Assembly: GCA_024233215.1 (NCBI GenBank)
Contig: JACKPW010000001.1
Span: 744,001 to 808,000 of the forward strand
DNA from: Verrucomicrobiales bacterium
GTDB lineage: Bacteria > Verrucomicrobiota > Verrucomicrobiia > Limisphaerales > J093
DNA: 64,000 nt
Direction: 5' to 3'
A model generated the notes under the pieces. The model was not told the DNA's origin. It made no database searches and saw nothing but the letters and a program-made list of their open reading frames with translations. The position numbers and the translations under genes are program-made. Shown piece by piece: positions 36,555 through 45,987 of the stretch. The first letter of the stretch is position 1, and the number at the start of each line of letters is the position of its first letter.

Positions 36555-37670
36555 ATGAGCCCGCTGCAACCGTCCCTTTCCCTCAGGCTGAACCCGGCCC
36601 TGCGCGACCTGCCGGTGTACCAACCCGGACGCCCCATCGAGGAGGTGGCCCGCGAACTCGGTCTGGAGGCGTCGACCATCGCCAAGCTCGCCTCGAACGA
36701 GAATCCGCTGGGCCCTTCGCCCCGTGCCCTGGAAGCCATGCGCAAGGCGGTGTCCCAAGTGCACCTGTATCCCGACGGAAACGCGTTCTACCTGAAGCAG
36801 AAACTCGCCGGGCAGCTCGGGATCGATCCCGGAAACCTCATTCTCGGCAACGGCTCGAACGAGATCATTGAGTTTCTCGGGCACGCGCTGGTCGGGCCCG
36901 GGGTCGAGGTGGTGGTGTCCCAGTTCTGCTTTGCGATCTATCCCATCGTCACCCTGATGTTCGGGGGGAAACCGGTGGTGGTGCCGGCAAAGGGATACGG
37001 ACACGACCTGCCCGCCATGCGGGACGCTGTCACGCCGCAGACGCGGCTGGTCTTCGTGGCCAATCCCAACAATCCCACCGGCACCCTGGCCCCCGCCGCC
37101 GACGTGTTGGAACTGGTGAAGGCCGTGCCCCCGGAAGTCCTGCTGGTGATCGATGAGGCCTACTTCGAGTACCTGGAGAATCCGCCGGACCTCCTGCCGC
37201 TCATCCGCTCGGGAGAACACCCCAACCTGCTCCTGATGCGAACCTTCTCGAAGATCTACGGCCTCGCCGGGCTGCGCCTTGGTTACGGCATCGGCGGTCG
37301 TGAACTCATTGCGGCCCTGGAGAAGGTACGCCAACCCTTCAATATCAACGCCCTGGCCCAGGCGGCCGCGCTCGCCGCCCTGGATGACACCCCCCACCTG
37401 GATCGTAGCCGAGAAACGAACTTCCTGGGAATGCAGTTCTGGCAGGATGCCCTCGGGCACGACGGCATTGAATACGTTCCCTCGGCCGGCAACTTCATCC
37501 TGGCACGGGTGGGCGACGGGGCGGGCGTGTTCCGGAAGCTGCAGGAACGCGGGGTCATCGTCCGGCCGATGGCCGGCTACCAACTTCCCGAATGGGTGCG
37601 GATCAGCATCGGCACCGCCGCCGAAAACGAGCGTTGCCTGGGGGCCCTCCGGGAGGTGCTGGCAGGCTGA
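36555..37670 (+). CDS. hisC: Histidinol-phosphate aminotransferase
   Basis: A 371-residue PLP enzyme of class II, converting imidazole-acetol phosphate and glutamate to histidinol phosphate in the cytoplasm. It starts in the normal HisC way (YQPGRPIEEVARELG) and has LASNENPLGPSP, YPDGNAFYLK, NGSNEIIEF and NPNNPTGT. The Schiff-base Lys233 is in RTFSKIYGLAGLRLGYG. The C-terminal Arg block is RGVIVRPMAGY. The length is normal. Related aromatic or cobalamin-pathway aminotransferases share these motifs, so hisC is likely but not certain. No other his gene is in the window. Confidence 0.9.
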   Translation: MSPLQPSLSLRLNPALRDLPVYQPGRPIEEVARELGLEASTIAKLASNENPLGPSPRALEAMRKAVSQVHLYPDGNAFYLKQKLAGQLGIDPGNLILGNGSNEIIEFLGHALVGPGVEVVVSQFCFAIYPIVTLMFGGKPVVVPAKGYGHDLPAMRDAVTPQTRLVFVANPNNPTGTLAPAADVLELVKAVPPEVLLVIDEAYFEYLENPPDLLPLIRSGEHPNLLLMRTFSKIYGLAGLRLGYGIGGRELIAALEKVRQPFNINALAQAAALAALDDTPHLDRSRETNFLGMQFWQDALGHDGIEYVPSAGNFILARVGDGAGVFRKLQERGVIVRPMAGYQLPEWVRISIGTAAENERCLGALREVLAG

Positions 37671-37730
37671 GTCAGGCGCGGTATCCTCCCCTGCCCCGAG
37701 CCCCATTCCGAAGAACCGTGGCCGCCGACG

Positions 37731-39215
37731 TCAGCCGGCGCCTCTCGATTCGAGTGGCGGACGCCGGCGGTGCCAGTCGGTGGCAGACTGATAAGCATGG
37801 GCGGCCCGCAGGAGGGTCTCCTCCCCGAGCGGCCGGCCCAGCAGTTGCAGGCCGATGGGCAACCGCGGATCCTTGCTGAAACCGCAGGGCACACTGATGC
37901 CACAGATGCCGGCCAGGTTGCAGGACAGGGTGCAGATGTCCAACAGATACATCTGCAACGGATCACTCGACTTCTCCCCCAGTCGAAAGGCCGTGGTCGG
38001 CACGGTGGGAGTGGCCACCACGTCCACTTCCTCGAACGCCCTGAGAAAATCCTGTCGGATGAGCGAACGCACCTTCTGCGCCCGAAGGTAATAGGCGTCG
38101 TAGTAGCCGCTGCTCAGCACGTAGGTGCCGAGGATCACCCGGCGCTTCACCTCGAGACCAAATCCCGCCCCCCGGGTTGCCCGGTAGAGGGCGATGGGAT
38201 CCGCCCCTTCCCGGCGCACGCCGTAGCGGATGCCGTCAAAGCGTGCCAGGTTCGCGCTGGCTTCCGCCGGGGCGATGATGTAGTAGGCGGCGACGGCGTA
38301 TTCGGTGTGCGGCAGCGAGATCTCCTTCACCTCGGCCCCCAACCCGGCCAGCACGTCCACCGCCTGCGCCACGGCGACCTTCACCTCCGGGTCCAGACCG
38401 CTCACCTGATATTCGCGCGGCAATCCGATCCGCAGCCCACGCACCTCCCCGGTCAACGCCCGGGAGTATGCCGACACCGGGTCGGGCAGGCTGGTCGAGT
38501 CCCTGGGATCGTGTCCCGCAATGACCTCGAGCAACTGCGCGGCGTCCTCGACCGTGCGCGTCACCGGCCCCACCTGATCCAACGAGGAGGCAAACGCAAC
38601 CAATCCGTAACGCGAAACCCGGCCGTAGGTCGGTTTCAGCCCGACCACCCCGCAGAACGAGGCCGGTTGCCGCACCGACCCGCCCGTGTCCGACCCGATG
38701 GATGCCAGACACTCGCCGGCGGCGACCGCCGCCGCGCAGCCTCCCGAGGATCCGCCGGGAATGCGATCCGGGTCCCAGGGATTCCGGGTCGGATGGAAGG
38801 CCGAATTCTCGGTCGAACTCCCCATCGCGAACTCATCCATGTTCAGACGGCCGAGAAACACCGCCCCGGCGCGACGCAGACGCTCCACCACGGTGGCGTC
38901 ATAGGGCGACACGAAGTTCTCCAGGATTCGCGAACCGCAGGTCAACGGGCGATCGCGTTCCGCCAGAACGTCCTTGAGTGCCAGGGGCACCCCGAGAAGC
39001 GGACGTCCGGCGACCTCGCCTTTCTGGCGCGCCGCATCCGCGGCGTCGGCAGCCGCCAGTGCTCCGTCTGCATCCACGCTGAGGAAGGCACCGAGACTTC
39101 GCTCCACCGTCTCAATGCGGTCGAGGCAGGCCCGGGTCAGTTCCCGGGACGACATCTCCCCGCGCGCCAGCCGGTCCGCGGCTTCTGTGAGGGTCATTTC
39201 GTGCAACGCAGCCAT
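37731..39215 (-). CDS. gatA: Asp/Glu-tRNA amidotransferase subunit A
   Basis: A 494-residue amidase that releases ammonia from Gln to convert Glu-tRNA(Gln) or Asp-tRNA(Asn) to the amidated form. The catalytic triad is Lys81 (PLALKD), Ser156 (GGSSGG) and Ser180 (DTGGSVR), two residues offset from the staphylococcal enzyme. Other family marks are MGSSTENSAF, GLKPTYGRVSRYGLVAFASSLDQ and EVKRRVILGTYVLS. It is the last gene of a gatC-gatA pair 12 bp apart. gatB is not in this window. Confidence 0.96.
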   Translation of the reverse strand: MAALHEMTLTEAADRLARGEMSSRELTRACLDRIETVERSLGAFLSVDADGALAAADAADAARQKGEVAGRPLLGVPLALKDVLAERDRPLTCGSRILENFVSPYDATVVERLRRAGAVFLGRLNMDEFAMGSSTENSAFHPTRNPWDPDRIPGGSSGGCAAAVAAGECLASIGSDTGGSVRQPASFCGVVGLKPTYGRVSRYGLVAFASSLDQVGPVTRTVEDAAQLLEVIAGHDPRDSTSLPDPVSAYSRALTGEVRGLRIGLPREYQVSGLDPEVKVAVAQAVDVLAGLGAEVKEISLPHTEYAVAAYYIIAPAEASANLARFDGIRYGVRREGADPIALYRATRGAGFGLEVKRRVILGTYVLSSGYYDAYYLRAQKVRSLIRQDFLRAFEEVDVVATPTVPTTAFRLGEKSSDPLQMYLLDICTLSCNLAGICGISVPCGFSKDPRLPIGLQLLGRPLGEETLLRAAHAYQSATDWHRRRPPLESRGAG

Positions 39216-39227
39216 CGCAGAACGGGG

Positions 39228-39515
39228 CTACTCGACGATCTTCGGCACCACGAAAAGGCCGTTGGCCCGGGCCGGGGCATTTCGGAGCGCCTCCTCGTGC
39301 GGAAGCGAGGGACGTACCGCGTCCTCGCGGAAGACGTTTGACCGGGGCAGCGCGTGGGCCATCGGCTCCACACCGCCAACCTCCGGTTCCTTGAGCTTGT
39401 CCATGTAACCCAGCACCTGCTGGAGTTGGGCTCCCAACTGGCGTTGTTCCTCCTCCGTCAGGTCGAGACGGGCCAGGTGGGCGATGTACTGAATGTCGAA
39501 ATCGGTTCCTGCCAT
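39228..39515 (-). CDS. gatC: Asp/Glu-tRNA amidotransferase subunit C
   Basis: A 95-residue stabilising subunit of the GatCAB complex. The ATG at 39515 is chosen because the product begins IQYIAHLARLDLTEEE, the conserved GatC start. The middle QVLGYMDKLKEPEVGGVEP and the end PHEEALRNAPARANGLFVVPKI are typical. The gene precedes gatA by 12 bp in one operon; the HPr gene lies upstream by 44 bp. Confidence 0.95.
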   Translation of the reverse strand: MAGTDFDIQYIAHLARLDLTEEEQRQLGAQLQQVLGYMDKLKEPEVGGVEPMAHALPRSNVFREDAVRPSLPHEEALRNAPARANGLFVVPKIVE

Positions 39516-39559
39516 GCGGCCAATGGTTGGGTTGAGCGCCGTCCGACGAAGCGGGCAGT

Positions 39560-39859
39560 TCAGTCCTCGTTGAATTTTCCGGCCACGAGCGCCGCGATTG
39601 CGTCCAATGCCTCGCTGGCATCCTGGCCGGCGGCGTGCACCCGGATGCGTGAGCCCGGGCCCGCCGCGAGCATCATCAAGCCCATGATGCTCTTGCCGTT
39701 CACGGAATCCTGATCCGTCTCGACCATGATCTCGGAGGCGAACTGGTTCGCCACCTTGACAAACATGGCCGCCGGCCGGGCATGAATGCCCAACTGGTTC
39801 AGAATCACCAGTTCCCGGCATTCACCGTCATCTGCCTGCGTTGATCTCTTGGCACTCAT
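39560..39859 (-). CDS. HPr family phosphocarrier protein
   Basis: A 99-residue phosphotransfer protein. His26 in GIHARPA is the phosphorylated residue and Ser57 in GKSIMGLMML is the regulatory site, so both are kept. About ten extra N-terminal residues precede the usual start (ELVILNQLG). No enzyme I or HPr kinase is present here. In Verrucomicrobia the HPr is often regulatory rather than for sugar uptake, so its task cannot be read from this window. It is probably in the same operon as gatC and gatA. Confidence 0.93.
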   Translation of the reverse strand: MSAKRSTQADDGECRELVILNQLGIHARPAAMFVKVANQFASEIMVETDQDSVNGKSIMGLMMLAAGPGSRIRVHAAGQDASEALDAIAALVAGKFNED

Positions 39860-40016
39860 TCGAGCGGCGCAACCTTAACGGTCCTGGGTCCCGTCGCCAA
39901 CGCTGATTTCACCCGTGCCCTACCCTTCCCCCCTTCGGAACGCCTCCTTTCGGCTGGCCATCCCCAAACGGCCCTCTAAACTGCCGCCAACGAGTTCCAA
40001 GCGACTCCGAACTGTC

Positions 40017-42074
40017 ATGGGTGAAGCACAATCCGACGCCAAACCAATCGAGGCTCCGGCCCTGCAACCGCTGCCTCCCTCCATCAAACTCGCGCCGACA
40101 CCGCGTCGGGCCCCGAAATACGCCGTCACGGTCCGGGCAACCGACGGCAGCGAGGTCACCTTGGGCGATCCCCGCGCCACCCGCGCGTTGGTCGCCCTGA
40201 TGAACGTCCACGCGGTCCATGGTGGGGCCGCCTGCCATTGGGGCGGACCGGCGGCGTTCGCCGAGATCAATGCCGCCGTGCATGGACTGATGTTCGCCGT
40301 CGAGGGGCGGGAATGGTTCGAGGCCTACAACTATGTGAACGATGCCGGCCACGCCGAGAACGGGGTGTACGCCCTGCGCGCCAACCTGGGATTCGACGGC
40401 CTCACGTTCGACGATTTGCGCGGCTTCCGCAGCATCGACAGCAAGTTAACCGGGCATGGCGAGTCGCACCTGAATCCCGAGGGCGTGCTGCTGAGCAACG
40501 GCCCGCTCGGATCCTCGCTGCCGCAGGCCCAGGGCCTGGCCCTCGCCGACAAGACCCGTGGCAACGACCGGGTGACCCTCGCGGTCGTGTCGGACGGCGC
40601 GTCCATGGAAGGCGAGGCCAAGGAAGCGTTCGCCGCCATCCCCGGCCTGGCCGCCCGCGGACGACTGAACCCGTTCGTCCTCATCATCTCGGACAACGAC
40701 ACCAAGCTCTCGGGCCGCATCTCGCAGGACTCCTTCCCCATGGCGCCCACGTTCGCCGCCATGACGACCCTGGGATGGCACGTCATCGAGGTGCCGCAGG
40801 GCCACGACCTCCAGTCGGTCTATCAGGCCGTCGAGCAAGGCGTCGCCCGGGCCAGGGCCAATCCCAACAAGCCGGTTTGCCTGCACGTCAAGACCATCAA
40901 GGGCTACGGCGTGAAGGCCACCGAGGAGAGCGCCTCGGGCGGACACGGCTTCCCGCTCAAGGGAGGCCACCAGGTCGGGGCCTTCGTCGACGAAATCTGG
41001 GGCGGACAGACGCCCGAGGAATTCGTCGTCTGGTCCCGCGAACTCGCGGCCGCGTGGGAGGCGAAGGAAGCCGCCAAGAAGGCGAAACCCGCAAATCCGG
41101 ATGCGCCGAAAAAGGAGAAGGTGCAAAGCGGCCTCGCCCGCGGCGCCATCCAGGCAGCGCTGGCCGGTCATCCGGTGTTCTCGGTCTCCTCCGACGTGCA
41201 GGGCTCAACCGGGGTGGCGGATTTCCAGAAGACCTTTCCGGACCGTTGGATCGAGGTGGGGGTGGCCGAGGCGAACATGGTCAGCACCGGCGCCGGCCTT
41301 GCCAAGATGGGTTACATCCCCATCGTCGACACCTTCGCCCAGTTCGGCATCACCAAGGGCAATCTGCCCCTCACCATGGCGGCGCTCTCCCAGGCCCCGG
41401 TGATCGGCGTGTTTTCGCACGTGGGACTGCAGGACGCCGCCGACGGCGCCAGCCACCAGGCCACGACCTACCTGGCCGCGACCAGTGCCATCCCCCACAC
41501 CGTGGTCATCGCCTGCTCGTGCTCGGGTGAGGCCGAGTCGCTGATGTTTCAGGCCATCGAGCGCATCGCCACCGAACGGCGGGCCGGTCGCGATGGGGAA
41601 TCCGTGGTCTTTTTCGTGGGCCGGGAGAACTACCCGCAGCAATGGGTGGAGAACCCCGCCTATCCCTGGGGCAAGGCCCAGGTGGTGCGGGAAGGAACCG
41701 ACGTGGTGCTGGTCGGCTGCGGAACCCTGTTCGGCAAGGCAGTGGAAGCCGGCGAACAACTCGCGGCCGAAGGCATCCAGGCCACCGTCATCAACAACCC
41801 GTTCATCAACCGCGTCGACGTCGGGACCATCGGCGCCGCGGTGACCAGATGCGGGGGCCGCCTCGTGACCATCGAGGATCACCAACTCAGTTGCGGCATG
41901 GGGGCCCAACTCTCTCACGCGCTTTCCAACTCGGGGGTGGCGCACCGGCTGAAGTCCCTGGCGATTCCCGGGGAATTCGGCCAGTCGGCCTACCTGGCGG
42001 AACACCTTTATGTGAAGCATGGGATGACCGCCGCGAAAATGGCGGAAGCCGCGAAGGCCCTGCTGGCAGGCTGA
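40017..42074 (+). CDS. Transketolase-like thiamin-diphosphate enzyme
   Basis: A 685-residue protein of the transketolase superfamily. The ATG at 40017 (MGEAQSDAKPIEAP) is preferred over the longer frame. The thiamin-diphosphate binding block is SDGASMEGEAKEA then DNDTKLSG, in place of the common GDG...N pattern. The pyrimidine-binding domain has GVAEANMVSTGAGLAKMGYIP and the acidic Glu, then FSHVGLQDAADGASHQATTYL with His residues. A lysine-rich linker (KEAAKKAKPANPDAPKK) joins the halves. The C-terminal domain has VGCGTLFGKAV and TIEDHQLSCG. The sequence departs from classical TktA and could be a pyruvate-dehydrogenase-like or other transketolase branch; the true substrate is uncertain. Confidence 0.85.
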   Translation: MGEAQSDAKPIEAPALQPLPPSIKLAPTPRRAPKYAVTVRATDGSEVTLGDPRATRALVALMNVHAVHGGAACHWGGPAAFAEINAAVHGLMFAVEGREWFEAYNYVNDAGHAENGVYALRANLGFDGLTFDDLRGFRSIDSKLTGHGESHLNPEGVLLSNGPLGSSLPQAQGLALADKTRGNDRVTLAVVSDGASMEGEAKEAFAAIPGLAARGRLNPFVLIISDNDTKLSGRISQDSFPMAPTFAAMTTLGWHVIEVPQGHDLQSVYQAVEQGVARARANPNKPVCLHVKTIKGYGVKATEESASGGHGFPLKGGHQVGAFVDEIWGGQTPEEFVVWSRELAAAWEAKEAAKKAKPANPDAPKKEKVQSGLARGAIQAALAGHPVFSVSSDVQGSTGVADFQKTFPDRWIEVGVAEANMVSTGAGLAKMGYIPIVDTFAQFGITKGNLPLTMAALSQAPVIGVFSHVGLQDAADGASHQATTYLAATSAIPHTVVIACSCSGEAESLMFQAIERIATERRAGRDGESVVFFVGRENYPQQWVENPAYPWGKAQVVREGTDVVLVGCGTLFGKAVEAGEQLAAEGIQATVINNPFINRVDVGTIGAAVTRCGGRLVTIEDHQLSCGMGAQLSHALSNSGVAHRLKSLAIPGEFGQSAYLAEHLYVKHGMTAAKMAEAAKALLAG

Positions 42075-42101
42075 GCCGGATGAGCCGCTCCGTGGCCCCG
42101 T

Positions 42102-42155
42102 TTCAAATCTCAAGTCTCAGACCTCAAATCTCAGATCTGAAATCTCAAATCTGAG
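42102..42155. repeat. CAAATCTC-type degenerate repeat tract
   Basis: About seven loose copies of (T)CAAATCTCAG / CAGATCTGAAAT between the transketolase and the PKD protein. Built of short alternating AATCTC and CAGATC units, it is partly self-complementary. Confidence 0.6.
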
Positions 42156-42279
42156 CCCTCCCCTTTCCGCTCATCGGCGGATGGAGTCGGCCATCGTTCG
42201 AGTCCCCAAATGCGACACCCGGGGTTGACGTGGATAAGGACAAGGGCGATTGTCATCGCATTCGACCCAAATCCCGCTT

Positions 42280-45200
42280 ATGCGCCCACCCCGACCTTGT
42301 CTTCCTGTCCTGGTGCTTTTGGGCACCCTCCCACTGCAACCCGGCGTGACCCGGGCCTCGGACGCCGCCTGGTTCCTGAATCCTCCCGGCTGTGAATGGG
42401 GCCGCCTGTTCCAAACCAACGCGGAGGCCCGGTCGGTGGTCGCACTACCCAACGGTTATGTGGTGGCTGGAAACGAATTTGCGGAGGCCCCGGTCGATCC
42501 CCCACCCATCGATCCCGAGCCGACCGGCGACGGCCCGGCCTGGTGGGCGGTGCTGCTCCGACTGGATCCCAAGGGCGCCCTCTCATTCCAGACCAACTTC
42601 TTCGACGAGGAAGACCACAATCTCGTTCGTCAGGTGGTTCCGCACTTCGACGCCGGCGGAACCCTGGACGCGTTCGGATTCGTGGGCCAGAAGCACATGT
42701 TCGGTTTGGACCCGGTGGATCCCCGCGCGGAATGGTATGTCCCGTGGATGTGGGTCGTGCGCACGGATCCCCGGTTTGTGAAGCAATGGCAGAACACCCT
42801 CGGCGAGATCACCCACCACACCGAAGGCAACGCACTGGTCTGGGATGAGCACGGTCTGCTGGCCGGGGGCTCGGATTTCTTCGCGCCCGGCTTCACGCCC
42901 TCCGCGCGGGAATGGATCATCCGGCTCGACGAGGACGGCTTCGGCACCGGCGACGAGGCCGTTTACAGCCAGGACGATTTCGGCGGCATCTTCGCCATCG
43001 CCCCCGCGAACGACGGCGGTTACCTGCTGGGCACCACGCGCGGCGTCATCAAGGCGAACGCCGCGTTTGAGGAACAGTGGCGCGCGGGCCGCGACCCGGT
43101 CGCACCGGACCTGCTGCCGGACTCATACCGCGACGTCAAACAGGCCCCGGACGGCAGCATTTATGCCACGGGCCGCCGGGCCCGTTCGTGCGAGGGCGAA
43201 GCCTGCAGTTCGGATCTGCTGGTGACCAAACTCGATGCGGCCGGCACCGTCGCCTGGCACTACGTCGCCTGGGATCCGACCCCTGAACCCGACACGGGAC
43301 ACGAACTCGTGGTAACCCCGGATGGCGGCTGTGCGGTGGTCGGCACCACCGGCTCTCGAGGACATGGCGGCCGCGACATGTGGGTCTTGAAATTCGATCC
43401 GGCCGGGGGCTTGGACTGGGATCTCACCCTCGGCCAGGAGGGAGGGGAGGCGGGGTACTCGATCACGCTCGACCCGGAAGGCGGCTTTGTGGCCGCCGGC
43501 CAGGCGGAGGTGGACGACGCCCTGCGCATGTGGGTGGTCAAGATCCGGGGCAACCTCTCCGTCCCGGTGCCCCACTTCACCAGCACGCCGGAGAGCCCGG
43601 TGTTCCGTGAACAGGCGGTGACGTTTGATGCCTCGGGCTCCACCAGCCCCGGCAGTGAACTCACCGGCTTCGAGTGGGACTTTGGCGACGGCACGGTCGT
43701 ATCGGGTGAAATCATGCCCACGCATGCCTATCGCCAGTTGGGCAGCCACCCGGTGGTGCTCACGGTGGAAAACGCCGACGGCGTGCGTCGCTCGGCCACG
43801 AACGTCATCGAAGTCACCGGGCTGGGAGTGCAATGGCAGCGCTTCCTGGGCAACGCCTGGCCGGACCTGGCGACTTCCCTGGCGGCCGCCCGGGACGGAG
43901 GATTCGTGCTGACGGGCAGGAAATCCGACGACCTGTGGGTGCTGAAAACCGACGACCGGGGACGGACGGATTGGGAGCGGTTCTTCGACCATCCCGCCGG
44001 GGGCAGCGCAGAGGGACGCGTGGTGGTGCCCGCCCACGACACCGGCTATGTCGTGGCCGGGATGGAGAGCCACTACACCCCGGGCACCGGCTGGCGTGAG
44101 GATGCCTGGCTGCTCAAGATCAGCGAAACCGGCGATCTGCTGTGGCCGGAAATCAAGGCCTTTGGCGAACCTGACCTCGCCGAGCAGGCCTGGTGCGTGG
44201 CGGCCACGGATGACGGCGGCTACATCCTCTCCGGCGACCGGTATCCCGCTGGATCTCTGGCGGCTTACGCGTGGCTGATCAAGACCGACGGGGAGGGCCT
44301 CGAGGAATGGTCGCACCACTATCTGACCGAGGGAGCGAGCAGCGCCAACTGGGTCACACCCACGGCGGACGGCGGCTTCGCCTTCACCGCCGCCAGGACT
44401 GCACGGCCCTTCCTCGTGATGAAGACGGATTCCATGGGAGGACTGGTCTGGACCAACGAAACCCTCGCCTACTACGGCCGTGGACACTGGATCGGCCCGC
44501 GGAATCCGGCCACCGACGGGGTGTTGGTCGCAGGCGTGCATGACAAGGACGCATCCCTCTGGCACCTCTCGCCGGAAGGCGAGATCCAACACGAGCACAA
44601 GTGGACCGGCACCACCGTGCGGAACTGGGGAGACGAGGCACGACACGCGGTGGCCACTCCCGACGGCGGCTTCCTGTTGACCGGCACCGTGGTCCTGCCT
44701 GAGCCGGACGACGATCCTGGCAAGACCGAACTGGCCCTGATCAAGACCGACGCCATGGGCAACGAACACTGGGTGGAGTTCCTGCCCGACAGTCCCACCA
44801 TTTCCGAATCCGGCATCGCCGCGCTGGCCCTCGACGCCGGAAGCTACGTCGTGCTCGGCCAGCGCGAGGTGGCAGGCCCTCAGGTCTGGTTGTTCAAGCT
44901 CGCCGCGAACCGGCCGCCCGTGGCCCGGATGACGGTCGATCCCGAGCCGTCCCTGCTGGAGACCCCGGTGACCTTCGATGCGACCGGTTCCTCGGACAGC
45001 GATGGTGAGGTCGTCGGTTGGGAATGGGCCTTCGATTCCGGTTTTGCGACGAACGGCGTGACGGTCGAGTATGCCTTTCCGGAAGCCGGGGTACATGGGG
45101 TCCGCCTGACCGCCGTGGACGACGACGGCGCCGAGGGCATTGTCACCAACACGGTCACGGTGGCGGGCGTGAAGGCCGGGGACGCCGGTTTCACGCTGGA

Positions 45201-45765
45201 CACGTCCGGGATCACCGATTGTCCGGAGTGCTTTCCGGACCTGTATCCGCGCGGCGGCGCACCGGGCGGCGTGATCTGGGACGCGGCGCTGGCGTTCCAC
45301 CTGGAAGCCACCGCCACCAGCTCCACCACCCGCATCTTCGAGGTTACCTTTCTGGAACTCATCCCGGAGGGATTGACCCTCCACCGCATGCCAGGCTGGG
45401 AGGAGGTTCCCTACACGCTGATCAACCCGCACACGATGGAGGTGCGACAACACACCGCCTGGGGAGATCTCGCCTTTGCCTACGTGTTGGCCCAAGTCGT
45501 GCCGATCCCCACCCTGACCGCGCAGGCCACCACGGATCCGTCCCGCCTGGAGCTGACCTTCGACACCGTGGCGGATTTCAGCTATCGCGTCGAACGAGCG
45601 CCGGCAATCGCCCCTGCGGTCTGGACGATCGTGAGCCATGCAACCAGCCTGGGAGGAGCCTTGGATCAGGTGACCCGCATCGGGACCGGGGACCCGGTCA
45701 CGATCTTCGTGGAACGTCCGGGAACGGGCAGCGCGTTCTATCGGCTCGAAGTCACCCCGCCGTAG
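42280..45765 (+). CDS. Large secreted protein with propeller-like repeats, two PKD domains and FYR module
   Basis: About 1161 residues from the ATG at 42280, which begins a signal peptide (PRPCLPVLVLLGTLPLQPGV). A TTG 30 bp upstream would add ten residues. Many copies of VVALPNGYVVAG, ATDDGGYILSG, TPDGGFLLTG and similar lines form one or two beta-propellers of the delayed-quinoprotein type. Two PKD domains follow the usual (T/V)FDA(S/T)GS...W(D/A)F plan, near residues 430-515 and 885-970. The C-terminus has a final sandwich and ends SAFYRLEVTPP, like the proteins at 11330 and 30238. No catalytic site was seen; binding or surface role is inferred. Confidence 0.8.
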   Translation: MRPPRPCLPVLVLLGTLPLQPGVTRASDAAWFLNPPGCEWGRLFQTNAEARSVVALPNGYVVAGNEFAEAPVDPPPIDPEPTGDGPAWWAVLLRLDPKGALSFQTNFFDEEDHNLVRQVVPHFDAGGTLDAFGFVGQKHMFGLDPVDPRAEWYVPWMWVVRTDPRFVKQWQNTLGEITHHTEGNALVWDEHGLLAGGSDFFAPGFTPSAREWIIRLDEDGFGTGDEAVYSQDDFGGIFAIAPANDGGYLLGTTRGVIKANAAFEEQWRAGRDPVAPDLLPDSYRDVKQAPDGSIYATGRRARSCEGEACSSDLLVTKLDAAGTVAWHYVAWDPTPEPDTGHELVVTPDGGCAVVGTTGSRGHGGRDMWVLKFDPAGGLDWDLTLGQEGGEAGYSITLDPEGGFVAAGQAEVDDALRMWVVKIRGNLSVPVPHFTSTPESPVFREQAVTFDASGSTSPGSELTGFEWDFGDGTVVSGEIMPTHAYRQLGSHPVVLTVENADGVRRSATNVIEVTGLGVQWQRFLGNAWPDLATSLAAARDGGFVLTGRKSDDLWVLKTDDRGRTDWERFFDHPAGGSAEGRVVVPAHDTGYVVAGMESHYTPGTGWREDAWLLKISETGDLLWPEIKAFGEPDLAEQAWCVAATDDGGYILSGDRYPAGSLAAYAWLIKTDGEGLEEWSHHYLTEGASSANWVTPTADGGFAFTAARTARPFLVMKTDSMGGLVWTNETLAYYGRGHWIGPRNPATDGVLVAGVHDKDASLWHLSPEGEIQHEHKWTGTTVRNWGDEARHAVATPDGGFLLTGTVVLPEPDDDPGKTELALIKTDAMGNEHWVEFLPDSPTISESGIAALALDAGSYVVLGQREVAGPQVWLFKLAANRPPVARMTVDPEPSLLETPVTFDATGSSDSDGEVVGWEWAFDSGFATNGVTVEYAFPEAGVHGVRLTAVDDDGAEGIVTNTVTVAGVKAGDAGFTLDTSGITDCPECFPDLYPRGGAPGGVIWDAALAFHLEATATSSTTRIFEVTFLELIPEGLTLHRMPGWEEVPYTLINPHTMEVRQHTAWGDLAFAYVLAQVVPIPTLTAQATTDPSRLELTFDTVADFSYRVERAPAIAPAVWTIVSHATSLGGALDQVTRIGTGDPVTIFVERPGTGSAFYRLEVTPP

Positions 45766-45785
45766 CCGACGACGCAATTGGCATG

Positions 45786-45834
45786 GGGGCCGAGCCGGCA
45801 ACGGCGCGGAGCCGGATCCGGGGTTGTCGGCCCC
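45786..45834. terminator. Possible bidirectional terminator
   Basis: GGGGCCGA (45786-45793) and TCGGCCCC (45827-45834) can pair, enclosing GC-rich inner stems, between convergent genes. No T-run follows, so it may only be a structured spacer. Confidence 0.35.
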
Positions 45835-45843
45835 GGAAGCTGC

Positions 45844-45987
45844 TCAGTCCTGGGTGTCGATCCCGTCCAGGGAGTGCATTTTGTCGGCCGGGGGACCGCC
45901 GAAAAGCACCTTCGTGATGCACCAGGTGAACAGGCCCACCACGAAGCCCACCGAGAGAATCATTGTAATCCAGCCGCCGGTTGTCAT
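45844..45987 (-). CDS. MetS-type small subunit of the NSS transporter
   Basis: A 47-residue protein from the ATG at 45987: one TM helix (WITMILSVGFVVGLFTWCITKVLF) after MTTGG, then a short polar tail. The start overlaps the transporter's stop (ATGA), which matches the MetP-MetS arrangement of methionine/alanine importers where the tiny protein is needed for activity. The tail (PPADKMHSLDGIDTQD) is longer than usual. The assignment rests on size, MTTG start and location. Confidence 0.8.
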   Translation of the reverse strand: MTTGGWITMILSVGFVVGLFTWCITKVLFGGPPADKMHSLDGIDTQD

